From positions 197,336-261,335 of the forward strand of contig PBLD01000003.1 of assembly GCA_002722255.1 (NCBI GenBank): a stretch of 64,000 nt of DNA, in the 5' to 3' direction. The notes beneath the pieces were generated by a model. The model was not told the DNA's origin and ran no database searches. It was given only the letters and a program-made list of their open reading frames with translations. Below are positions 7,777 to 15,036 of this stretch, piece by piece; the stretch's first letter is position 1, and the number at the start of each line of letters is the position of its first letter. The DNA comes from Winogradskyella sp. (GTDB lineage: Bacteria > Bacteroidota > Bacteroidia > Flavobacteriales > Flavobacteriaceae). The translations under genes and the position numbers were made by a program.

Positions 7777-9486
7777 ATGAAGCTATTGCCAATCAATCAA
7801 CAATTTAAAACAATCATTTATTGCCTTTTATTAGTGCTGTTTGCATCTTGTAGCAGTTCACCGGAAGGGCTTAAAACTATACCAGACAATACAAATGCTG
7901 TTACAGTTATAGATGTGTATTCACTCTACAAAAAAGGGAATCTTGAAGATTTAGAAGATTTAGAATTTTTTAAGGCATTTCAAAAAGAAATAAGAAATGA
8001 AGATAAAAAAGTGGCTAATTTTTTAGATGACCTTAAGGACGATCCTAGAATGACAGGAGTAGATTTTACAAAAGATGTCTTTATGTATTATATAGATGAA
8101 GGATCTGATGAGAAGTTTATTTGTGTGTCATTAGATATTAGTGACGAAGAAAAGTTTGAGGAGTTTTTAGAAGATATGTTTGATAAGGCAGGTGTAGATT
8201 TTGACATAAAAAAGGAAGATCTCTATAAATATTTTATAGTGCAAAATGAAGTTGCTTTTGCTTGGGATAGTGACAAAGCAATTATTGTAACAGCTGAGAA
8301 CTGGTCGAGTAGAGAAAACCTGGATTTAGAAGTAGAAGCTTTATTTGAACTTAAGGGAAACAAACAAATAAGAGCTAATAAAGAGTTTATGACTTTTTAT
8401 CACAACAAAAAAGATATCAACTTCTGGATGTCTTCAAATTTATTTGCCTCTAGCTTTTATCTTGAAGAGTTAGAAAAAGAATTAGACGTAGATCTAACCG
8501 ATAACTATGTTTCTGCATTTATAGAGTTTGAAGATGATCGCATTAGTCTTCAGGGTAAAATGTTCCCAAATAAAGAAGTAAAAGAGTTGATGGTAAAGGA
8601 TAATGTATGGGATCATGATTTTGACAATGATTTATTGAAATATTTACCAGAACAAAGTTTTGCAAACCTAGCAATTGCTTTTAATCCTTCAGAGAACTAT
8701 AAAATAATGAAGGAGCAAGGGGAAATAGAAAGTGTTGAAAAAGAGTTTGAAAAAGAAATGGGTTTTGAGCTCGAGGATCTTGTAGAAAGTCTAGAAGGAT
8801 CTATGGTTTTTAGTTTATCTAATATCGAAGAAATGAGTTACTCTTATGATACTTATAGAATGGTATATAACGATAAAAAAGCAAGGCTGTACGATGCAAC
8901 AACTAATGAATATTATTATGAAGGAGGTTATGAGTATAGAGATACTACAGAAACAAGAACAAAGACATTGCCAGTAATGTCTTTAGTATTTGACTTAAAT
9001 TCTGATAAGTATATTAAGAAAATGATAAAGAAAATACCAGAAGGAGAGATTGAAGAAAAAGACGATTATTACGAAGTTAAGTTAGATGGTTCATACTCTG
9101 GATATTTTGCTTTTGATGATGATGCATTTTTGTTCACCAATGACAAAAAGAGTATTAGAGCATTTAAAGATGGTGGTTTAGGGTCTAACAGTTTGTCTGG
9201 TTCTTCAAAATTATCAGACTTTTCAGGAGGTGGTTACTATGCTTATCTAAACTTAAACTATGATGATTATCCTAAAGAGATAAAAAAGATGCTAAAAGAG
9301 GAGCAAAATGATAGAGAAGAGGAGATGTTTGAAATTTGGACAGATTTTGCAAGAGGAATTGAATTAAAAATGATAGATAACTTTACCTTAGAGTTTAATC
9401 TAGAAACTAATGACAATGATAAAAACAGTTTGCAACAACTACTAGAGCTTATGGATGAAAGCTTCAAAAGCTATTCTTCTCTATAG
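7777..9486 (+). CDS. DUF4836-like lipoprotein
   Basis: A 569-residue protein with a lipoprotein signal peptide whose lipobox is LFASC at about residues 22-26, followed by serines. The opening PEGLKTIPDNTNAVTVIDVYSL and the repeated acidic modules (DLEDLEFFKAF, EDLVESLEGSMVFSL, FDLNSDKYIKKM) resemble the DUF4836 family of Bacteroidota lipoproteins. It is rich in Asp, Glu and Lys and has no catalytic motif that I recognise. It lies 6 bp upstream of an ABC ATPase gene, so it may be the extracytoplasmic partner of that transporter. Function is unknown. Confidence 0.8.
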   Translation: MKLLPINQQFKTIIYCLLLVLFASCSSSPEGLKTIPDNTNAVTVIDVYSLYKKGNLEDLEDLEFFKAFQKEIRNEDKKVANFLDDLKDDPRMTGVDFTKDVFMYYIDEGSDEKFICVSLDISDEEKFEEFLEDMFDKAGVDFDIKKEDLYKYFIVQNEVAFAWDSDKAIIVTAENWSSRENLDLEVEALFELKGNKQIRANKEFMTFYHNKKDINFWMSSNLFASSFYLEELEKELDVDLTDNYVSAFIEFEDDRISLQGKMFPNKEVKELMVKDNVWDHDFDNDLLKYLPEQSFANLAIAFNPSENYKIMKEQGEIESVEKEFEKEMGFELEDLVESLEGSMVFSLSNIEEMSYSYDTYRMVYNDKKARLYDATTNEYYYEGGYEYRDTTETRTKTLPVMSLVFDLNSDKYIKKMIKKIPEGEIEEKDDYYEVKLDGSYSGYFAFDDDAFLFTNDKKSIRAFKDGGLGSNSLSGSSKLSDFSGGGYYAYLNLNYDDYPKEIKKMLKEEQNDREEEMFEIWTDFARGIELKMIDNFTLEFNLETNDNDKNSLQQLLELMDESFKSYSSL

Positions 9487-9492
9487 AATCTT

Positions 9493-10119
9493 ATGCAAAT
9501 ACGTTTAAATAATTTAAAACCAACATACATGTCAGAAGCAGAATTAGCTGCTTCTGACATTTATTTACAAAAAGAAGTAGTCTTTGAGAAAGGCAAAAAG
9601 TACCTAATCAAAGCAAATTCTGGCCATGGAAAGTCTTCAGTATTAAACTTTATTTATGGCAGTAATCATAATTATACGGGTAAGGTTGATTACAGTAATA
9701 CTGAAGCCTCTATTTTTAATTTACGCAAAACAGAAATAAGCTACGTTTTTCAAGATTTTAAGTTATTTCCAAGCTTAACTCTCTTTGAAAATATTCAATT
9801 AAAAAATAAGCTAACGCATTATAAATCTATCGAGCAGATAGATGAGTTAATAGAAAAAATGCAATTATCTCATAGACGCGACAGTTTGGTAGCCACTTTA
9901 TCTCTTGGTCAGCGTCAAAGAGTAGCAATCATTAGAGCACTTTGTCAACCTTTTAATTTCTTATTGTTAGATGAACCTTTTAGCCATTTAGATAGCTCTA
10001 ATATTAAAATTATAGTGCGTATTTTAAATAAAGAGTTAGAAGAACGACAAGCATCTGTTATTATAACAGCATTAGATGATTTACCTTTTTTTGAATTTGA
10101 TAAAACTATAAATCTCTAG
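9493..10119 (+). CDS. ABC transporter ATP-binding protein
   Basis: A 208-residue single nucleotide-binding domain. Walker A is SGHGKSS at 43-49, the Q-loop is FQD around Gln87, the signature is SLGQR at 137-141 and Walker B is LLLDEP at 157-162, followed by the D-loop SHLD. It resembles the LolD/MacB/FtsE type, which couples ATP hydrolysis to conformational change rather than to a substrate channel. It is shorter than most at the N-terminus. It lies between the lipoprotein gene and the permease gene (1 bp gap), so the three likely form one system. Confidence 0.9.
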   Translation: MQIRLNNLKPTYMSEAELAASDIYLQKEVVFEKGKKYLIKANSGHGKSSVLNFIYGSNHNYTGKVDYSNTEASIFNLRKTEISYVFQDFKLFPSLTLFENIQLKNKLTHYKSIEQIDELIEKMQLSHRRDSLVATLSLGQRQRVAIIRALCQPFNFLLLDEPFSHLDSSNIKIIVRILNKELEERQASVIITALDDLPFFEFDKTINL

Positions 10120-10120
10120 T

Positions 10121-11308
10121 ATGCTAACTAAACTTCAAAAAAAGACCCTCGTCAAGGTTCAATTAGTAGGTTATATACTCACCTTGTTTATAGGTGTTTT
10201 TATTGTTTTAACAACGCTTCAGTTGTATCAGGATGTAAAGCCACTAATATCTGAGCAAACCGATGTTTTTAACGATAAATCTGCAGTTATTAGTAAAGAA
10301 GTGTCTGTATTTAAAAGTGTAAATAAAGACCGAATTTATTTTTCTTCAGAAGAGATAGATGAATTAAAAGAACAACCTTTTATAAAAGACGTTTCTATTT
10401 TTAACAATGCTGATTTTAGGATTAAAGCATATTCTAAACAGTCAGAGAATATTCCGCTGTTTCAAACAGATTTATTTTTTGAAAGCATTCCAGATGCTTA
10501 CATAGATGTAGAATCAGAAGATTGGATTTGGGGAGAAAATGATGAGGTTGTACCTATTATAATTCCAGAGAATTATCTAAAATTATACAATTTTGGTTTT
10601 GCCGAAAGCCAAGGGTTGCCAGTCTTATCTAAGAACACTATTTCACAAATAACCTTTAACTTAAAGGTGATTGGAAACTTTAATAGCGAAGTGTATAAGA
10701 GTAGGATAGTAGGCTTTTCTAATAAGATCAATTCTATTTTAGTACCACAAACGTTTTTAGAATATGCAAACAACAAATTTGGCCGTTCAAAAAAATCAAG
10801 GATTAGTAGGTTGTTGGTTACATTTAATAATCCTACCGACGAAAGAATTTTACAATTTTTTAATGAGAACAATTATTCTATCAATAAAGATAAATTAGAA
10901 TTCAGTAAGCTTTCGTTTTTCTTCAATTCTGCATTGGTATTTGTAATAGCAGTAGCACTAATAATACTAGTCCTTTCCGTAGCTTTTATTTTATTAAGTT
11001 TTAATTTAATAATACAGAAAAACAAAGCTATGATTTCAAATCTTGGTGCTATTGGGTATTCATACAAATCAATATCAAAGTTTTATCAAGTAGTTATTTC
11101 AGTAGCAACAGTATTAGCTATAGTTCCTGCCATTATCCTAGGGATTTATGTAAGAAACGTATACTTAGAAAAAATAGATACGTTGTTTCAGTTTTCTGAA
11201 GAAGGTAGTTATATAACTGTTTTTGGTGTCACTATTCTTTTGACACTATGTGTAGTATATGTATTTATTATACTTAGAAAAATAAAAGCTATTGTTATGC
11301 CGAAATAA
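10121..11308 (+). CDS. FtsX/MacB-like ABC transporter permease
   Basis: The 395-residue protein has one N-terminal membrane helix (about 15-35), a large extracytoplasmic domain (about 36-260) and three helices near the C-terminus (about 265-295, 315-345, 365-390). This is the topology of FtsX/MacB/LolC permeases, which act by mechanotransmission. Together with the ATPase in front of it and the acidic lipoprotein it could move or release a lipoprotein or a cell envelope component. The assignment rests on topology and gene order more than on motifs. A bidirectional terminator follows. Confidence 0.8.
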   Translation: MLTKLQKKTLVKVQLVGYILTLFIGVFIVLTTLQLYQDVKPLISEQTDVFNDKSAVISKEVSVFKSVNKDRIYFSSEEIDELKEQPFIKDVSIFNNADFRIKAYSKQSENIPLFQTDLFFESIPDAYIDVESEDWIWGENDEVVPIIIPENYLKLYNFGFAESQGLPVLSKNTISQITFNLKVIGNFNSEVYKSRIVGFSNKINSILVPQTFLEYANNKFGRSKKSRISRLLVTFNNPTDERILQFFNENNYSINKDKLEFSKLSFFFNSALVFVIAVALIILVLSVAFILLSFNLIIQKNKAMISNLGAIGYSYKSISKFYQVVISVATVLAIVPAIILGIYVRNVYLEKIDTLFQFSEEGSYITVFGVTILLTLCVVYVFIILRKIKAIVMPK

Positions 11309-11352
11309 TAGTTAGGGGCAATTTCATAGATTTTAAAATTAAATAATTAAAT

Positions 11353-11383
11353 TAAAAAACGGTTTAGCCTGAGCTAAACCGTT
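11353..11383. terminator. Bidirectional terminator between permease and tRNA-Met
   Basis: AACGGTTTAGC, loop CTGA, GCTAAACCGTT is an 11-bp perfect hairpin. An A-run on its left gives a T-run for the minus-strand tRNA transcript, and GATTTTA on its right serves the plus-strand operon. Confidence 0.8.
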
Positions 11384-11407
11384 GATTTTATATAATTTAA
11401 GATTTTG

Positions 11408-11481
11408 TAGCGAGATCGAGATTTGAACTCGAGACCTCCGGGTTATGAATCCGACGCTCTAACCAACTGAGCTACCTCGCC
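11408..11481 (-). tRNA. tRNA-Met (CAT)
   Basis: The minus strand folds as a 74-nt cloverleaf starting GGCGAGGTAGCTCAG with anticodon loop TTCATAA (anticodon CAT) and T-arm TCGAG-TTCAAAT-CTCGA. The acceptor stem closes GGCGAGG with TCTCGCT, with G-T pairs at both ends. The anticodon stem contains one A-C pair next to the loop. CCA is not encoded. The CTCATAA-like loop favours elongator Met, although Ile with a lysidine-modified CAT cannot be fully excluded. Confidence 0.93.
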
Positions 11482-11494
11482 ATTTTTGCGGTTG

Positions 11495-11525
11495 CAAATA
11501 TATAAACAAAATCTAGTACCACAAA
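11495..11525 (-). promoter_or_regulatory. Promoter of tRNA-Met
   Basis: On the minus strand TTTG (11525-11522) and TATATTTG (11502-11495) are separated by exactly 19 bp, matching the Bacteroidota -33/-7 consensus. The -7 box ends 13 bp before the tRNA. Confidence 0.85.
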
Positions 11526-11610
11526 CAATACATTCTAAAAAAATATTTTTTGTCTAAAGTTTTGAATTGTATCATAATTGCATATATTGAGCAAATAATT
11601 AAATGCTTCT

Positions 11611-12003
11611 ATGGACGATAAAGAAAAATACGAAATGGAGTTTGTAATTCAAGCATCTCCTTCTTTAATATACCAATATATATCTACACCTTCTGGGCTC
11701 TCTGAGTGGTTTGCCGATAATGTAAATTCACGTGGTGAGCTATTTACATTCATTTGGGATGGCTCTGAGGAACAAGCTAAATTATTAACTAAAAAGAGTG
11801 GTGAACGTGTAAAGTTTCGTTGGGTGAGTGATGAAGAAGATGGTGCAAGCTACTATTTTGAAATTAGAATACAAGTGGATGAGATTACCAAAGATGTCTC
11901 TCTTATGATAACTGATTTTGCTGAAGAAGATGAAATTGATGAAGGCAAAATGCTTTGGGATAATCAAATATCAAGTCTTAAACAAGTTTTAGGCTCAAGA
12001 TAA
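11611..12003 (+). CDS. START-like / SRPBCC domain protein
   Basis: A 130-residue soluble protein with the START/AHSA1-like helix-grip pattern: EFVIQASPSLIYQYISTPSG at the N-terminus, SEWFADNV, and the final amphipathic helix MLWDNQISSLKQVLG. Such domains bind a hydrophobic ligand in a deep cavity. This variant is a small Bacteroidota-specific group of unknown function. It is acidic throughout. It lies upstream of a class IV aminotransferase, but a terminator-like hairpin overlapping a promoter separates the two, so they are probably not one simple transcript. Confidence 0.85.
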   Translation: MDDKEKYEMEFVIQASPSLIYQYISTPSGLSEWFADNVNSRGELFTFIWDGSEEQAKLLTKKSGERVKFRWVSDEEDGASYYFEIRIQVDEITKDVSLMITDFAEEDEIDEGKMLWDNQISSLKQVLGSR

Positions 12004-12025
12004 CAAGTAACTAACTCAACTATTA

Positions 12026-12033
12026 TATCTTTG
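12026..12033 (+). promoter_or_regulatory. -7 promoter box of the aminotransferase gene
   Basis: TATCTTTG is an exact TAnnTTTG element 37 bp before the ATG at 12071. Its last base is also the first base of the terminator stem at 12033. No TTG is seen 19 bp upstream. Confidence 0.6.
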
Positions 12034-12070
12034 TCTCGGTTTAATTTAACACTAAATCGAGACTTTTTTT
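12033..12070 (+). terminator. Terminator hairpin overlapping the aminotransferase leader
   Basis: GTCTCGGTTTA and TAAATCGAGAC form an 11-bp stem with one G-T pair and a 9-nt loop, followed by seven T residues and then directly by the ATG. Readthrough RNA from the START-like gene would contain the whole hairpin. RNA begun at the local promoter would lack most of the 5' arm. Confidence 0.7.
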
Positions 12071-12925
12071 ATGGTAAATTTTAATGGAAGCCTTATAGAC
12101 TCTGCAGAATCTTTTTTTACTTCAGAAAACAGAGGTTATAAGTACGGAGATGCGCTTTTTGAAACTCTTAAAGTAGTTAATGGTAAAATCTTTTTTTGGG
12201 AAGATCATTACTTTAGACTCATGGCATCAATGCGTATAATGCGTATGGATATTCCTATGAATTTTACAATGGAATTTTTAGAAGCTGAAATTCTAAAAAC
12301 AATAGAAGCCAACAATCTATCAAATACTTCAGCCCGAGTACGATTAAATGTTGACAGAGGTGAAGGTGGTAAATATCTACCGGGAAAAACATCAAAAGTA
12401 GCTTTCAACATTGTAGCAGATACTTTTAACGAGCCTTTTTATTCAGTTAAAGATGAGCAAACTTATGAAGTAGATTTGTACAAAGACTTTTTTATAGCAC
12501 CTGGTTTGCTTTCTGGTTTAAAGAATAACAATAAAGCTGTTCAGGTTATGGGAAGCATATATGCACAGGAGAATGATTTAGAAAATTGTTTAGTTCTGAA
12601 TACCAATAAATCTGTAATAGAAGGTTTAAACGGGAATTTATTTTTAGTTAAAGGTGATAAAATTAAAACTCCGCCACTTGAAGATGGTTGTCTAAAGGGT
12701 GTGATGCGTAAGCAAGTTTTAGAAATTTTATCTAAAGATGTTAATCTTTATACTGAAGAAGCTTCAATTAGTCCTTTTGAACTTCAAAAAGCAGATGAAT
12801 TGTTTATTACCAATGTTATTAAGGGTATAGTACCTATAACAAAATATCGTAAAAAAACTTATGGATGCGAACTTGCTAAAGCACTAACAAATAAATTAAA
12901 TGCTAAGATACGCTTAGGAGCTTAA
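12071..12925 (+). CDS. Class IV aminotransferase (BCAT / ADC lyase family)
   Basis: The 284-residue PLP enzyme shows the fold-type IV pattern: NRGYKYGDALFETLKVVNG near the N-terminus, ARVRLNVDRGEGG, the active-site region with Lys in GLLSGLKNNNKAVQVMGS, and LVLNTNKSVIEGLNGNLFLV with TPPLEDGCLKGVMR. The family includes branched-chain aminotransferases and 4-amino-4-deoxychorismate lyase (PabC), and these cannot be separated here. Its stop overlaps the convergent AlgH stop by 4 bp. Confidence 0.9.
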   Translation: MVNFNGSLIDSAESFFTSENRGYKYGDALFETLKVVNGKIFFWEDHYFRLMASMRIMRMDIPMNFTMEFLEAEILKTIEANNLSNTSARVRLNVDRGEGGKYLPGKTSKVAFNIVADTFNEPFYSVKDEQTYEVDLYKDFFIAPGLLSGLKNNNKAVQVMGSIYAQENDLENCLVLNTNKSVIEGLNGNLFLVKGDKIKTPPLEDGCLKGVMRKQVLEILSKDVNLYTEEASISPFELQKADELFITNVIKGIVPITKYRKKTYGCELAKALTNKLNAKIRLGA

Positions 12926-13476
12926 TTGTAACTAGGATTTTCTGGTGCGTTAGACCATATTTTATATTCGCCACCAAGCTCTAGCATTTTTTCGCGCCAA
13001 AAAGAATTGCACGATTTAGATATAATCTCATTATTGTAAATGTTTTCGGAGACAAGCCAAGCATTAGATTCTAGCTCATTGTGTAATTGCTGTTCTGCCC
13101 AGCCAGAATAGCCTAAAAAGAATCGAATATCATTTTTAGTTATTTTATTACTATTAATAAGGTCTAAAACCACATTAAAATCACCTCCCCAAAAAATACC
13201 ATTAGATATCTCTATGCTATCAGGAATTAATTCGGGTGATTTATGAATAAAATACAAGTTGTCTTGTTCAACAGGACCTCCATTGTAAACAGTAAAATCT
13301 GAGTCTGTGCCTTCTATTAGATCTTTTAAGTTATATTCTAAAGGTTTGTTTAATATAAACCCAACAGAACCTAAAGCATTATGATCTGCTAATAGGATCA
13401 CTGCTCGGTTAAAAGAAATATCTCCGATAATGGATGGTTCTGCAATTAGTAAACTGCCTTTTTCGGGTTTATTCAT
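12922..13476 (-). CDS. YqgE/AlgH family protein
   Basis: The 184-residue protein has the whole YqgE/AlgH pattern: GSLLIAEPSIIGDISFNRAV, the central GFILNKPLEYNLKDLI, YNGGPVEQDNLYFIHKSPEL and FFLGYSGWAEQQLHNELESNAWLV. The family is widespread and of unclear molecular function. Its name comes from an effect on alginate genes in Pseudomonas that does not apply here. It is cytoplasmic, without signal or membrane segment. It is transcribed toward the aminotransferase gene and overlaps it by 4 bp. Confidence 0.93.
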   Translation of the reverse strand: MNKPEKGSLLIAEPSIIGDISFNRAVILLADHNALGSVGFILNKPLEYNLKDLIEGTDSDFTVYNGGPVEQDNLYFIHKSPELIPDSIEISNGIFWGGDFNVVLDLINSNKITKNDIRFFLGYSGWAEQQLHNELESNAWLVSENIYNNEIISKSCNSFWREKMLELGGEYKIWSNAPENPSYN

Positions 13477-13555
13477 ATTTAAAATTCTCTTAAATCTTAA
13501 CTAAATCTAGAATTTTTTTATCACTTAAACAACTTAAACGCACTAAAATTAGGGC

Positions 13556-13584
13556 AAAAAAAAGCCTGCTCATTGAGCAGGCTT
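13556..13584 (-). terminator. Terminator of the HU gene
   Basis: AAGCCTGCTC, loop ATT, GAGCAGGCTT is a perfect 10-bp hairpin. The A-run to its left reads as a T-run on the minus strand, just downstream of the HU stop codon. Confidence 0.9.
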
Positions 13585-13606
13585 AATATTTTAAGAAAAA
13601 AATGTC

Positions 13607-13879
13607 TTAGTTTACAGCGTTGCTTAAGTCAGAACCAGCCTTAAACTTCACTACATTTTTAGCTTTAATCTTGATAGTTTTACCAGTTTGAGGGTTTCTT
13701 CCATCTCTAGCAGCTCTTCTAGAAACTGACCAAGATCCAAATCCTACTAAAGAAACTCTGTTTCCTTTTTGTAAAGCTCCTTCGATGTCAATTAACATAG
13801 AATCTAATGCTTTTTTTGCAGCTGCTTTAGTAATTCCAGCATTCTCTGCCATACCATTGATTAAATCTGTTTTGTTCAT
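13607..13879 (-). CDS. HU family DNA-binding protein
   Basis: The 90-residue protein is a complete HU/IHF homologue: MNKTDLINGMAENAGITKAA at the start, the dimer core GNRVSLVGFGSWSVSRRAARDG, and the arm sequence RNPQTGKTIKIKAKNVVKFKAG. It bends and compacts DNA as a dimer in the nucleoid. The gene is monocistronic: a strong promoter with correct -33/-7 spacing lies upstream and an intrinsic terminator downstream. Proline in RNPQTG is the intercalating residue of the beta arm. Confidence 0.96.
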   Translation of the reverse strand: MNKTDLINGMAENAGITKAAAKKALDSMLIDIEGALQKGNRVSLVGFGSWSVSRRAARDGRNPQTGKTIKIKAKNVVKFKAGSDLSNAVN

Positions 13880-13943
13880 AAATTTTAAATTTAAATTGTT
13901 AAATATTCAGTTTTTAAAAAAATGTTTTTTAAAAATCCGTACA

Positions 13944-13973
13944 CAAATTTATCAGTAATATTAAGCCACGCAA
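13944..13973 (-). promoter_or_regulatory. Promoter of the HU gene
   Basis: On the minus strand TTG (13973-13971) and TAAATTTG (13951-13944) are separated by 19 bp, the consensus Bacteroidota spacing. The leader to the ATG is about 60 nt and very A/T-rich. Confidence 0.85.
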
Positions 13974-14000
13974 GTAATAGCAAGGGAAATCGGCGATTTT

Positions 14001-14030
14001 GTTAATAAATCATCCCATTTGTTAATAAAG
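14001..14030. repeat. 20-bp spaced direct repeat upstream of the HU promoter
   Basis: GTTAATAAA occurs at 14001 and 14021, each preceded by TTT. The 20-bp period is about two helical turns. It lies 28 bp or more upstream of the -33 element of the HU gene and could be a binding site. Confidence 0.4.
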
Positions 14031-14076
14031 CACTGCATTTTATCGGATTTTTCACTATCTCAATGATAACAAGGCT

Positions 14077-15036
14077 TTACAGAAGTTTTGCGTTTTTCGA
14101 GAATTCAAAACCATTTAGAAGAGATTTTATATCCATTTTTCGCTTACCAGGTAACTGCATTTCTTTAACTTTTACGTAACCTCCTTGGCATGAAACTTTT
14201 AGTTCTGTTTTATCAGAAAAAATTAATCCTGCTTCAAAATTATGAGTTTCATATTCTTTTTCTACACCATAAAGCTTAATGGATAAAAGGTCTTCTTCAT
14301 TATTATCTAGATAACACCAAGCTGTTGGAAAAGGATTTAATCCTCTTATCTTATTATATATGGTATCTAAATCTTTAGACCAGTCAATTTTACAATTATC
14401 ACGATTGAGTTTGTAAGCTGTTTTTAAATCTTCTGATTTTGGCTGTATAGTTGTGGTTATATCTCCTTCTTCAATGCGTTGCACTGTTTTTATCACAAGA
14501 TTACTTCCGATAGTCATGAGTTCATCGTGTAGCTCTCCGACTGTAGTGTTTTCACTAATGTCTGTTTCCTCACTTAGTATTATGGCACCTGTATCAATTT
14601 TTTCATCTATAAAAAATGTGGTGACTCCGGTTTTCTTCTCACCATTTATAATGGCCCAATGTATTGGTGCTGCTCCTCTGTATTGTGGTAATAAAGATGC
14701 GTGTAGGTTAAATGTACCATATTCTGGCATTTGCCAAACAACTTTAGGTAACATTCTAAAAGCAACAATAATTTGCAGATTGGCATTAAGAGCTTTTAAT
14801 TCTTCAATAAAAGATTCGGCCTTAAGGTTTGTAGGTTGAAGAATATTCAGATTATGTTTTAGTGCAAACTCTTTTACTGCTGAAGCCTTTAATTTCTGAC
14901 CACGACCTGCTTTACGATCTGGTGCTGTAATAACTCCTACCACATTGTAATCATTTTCTAATAGTGCTTTTAAAGTGGCAACTGCAAAATCTGGCGTTCC
15001 CATAAAAACAATTCTTAAATCGCGTTTTTCTGTCAT
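14077..15036 (-). CDS. fmt: Methionyl-tRNA formyltransferase
   Basis: The 319-residue protein formylates initiator Met-tRNA with 10-formyltetrahydrofolate. The N-terminal Rossmann domain has GTPDFAVATL and TAPDRKAGRG. The catalytic triad is visible as Asn110 and His112 in FNLHASLLPQYRGAAP and Asp149 in EKIDTGAI. The C-terminal OB-like domain begins near residue 210 (LNPFPTAWC). Length is normal. Its start overlaps the recQ stop by 4 bp, so both are cotranslated. Confidence 0.96.
   Translation of the reverse strand: MTEKRDLRIVFMGTPDFAVATLKALLENDYNVVGVITAPDRKAGRGQKLKASAVKEFALKHNLNILQPTNLKAESFIEELKALNANLQIIVAFRMLPKVVWQMPEYGTFNLHASLLPQYRGAAPIHWAIINGEKKTGVTTFFIDEKIDTGAIILSEETDISENTTVGELHDELMTIGSNLVIKTVQRIEEGDITTTIQPKSEDLKTAYKLNRDNCKIDWSKDLDTIYNKIRGLNPFPTAWCYLDNNEEDLLSIKLYGVEKEYETHNFEAGLIFSDKTELKVSCQGGYVKVKEMQLPGKRKMDIKSLLNGFEFSKNAKLL

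Noticed and set aside
14453-14839. 128-residue reading frame opposite fmt
   Set aside because: It is antisense to a conserved gene, with composition explained by the complementary codons.
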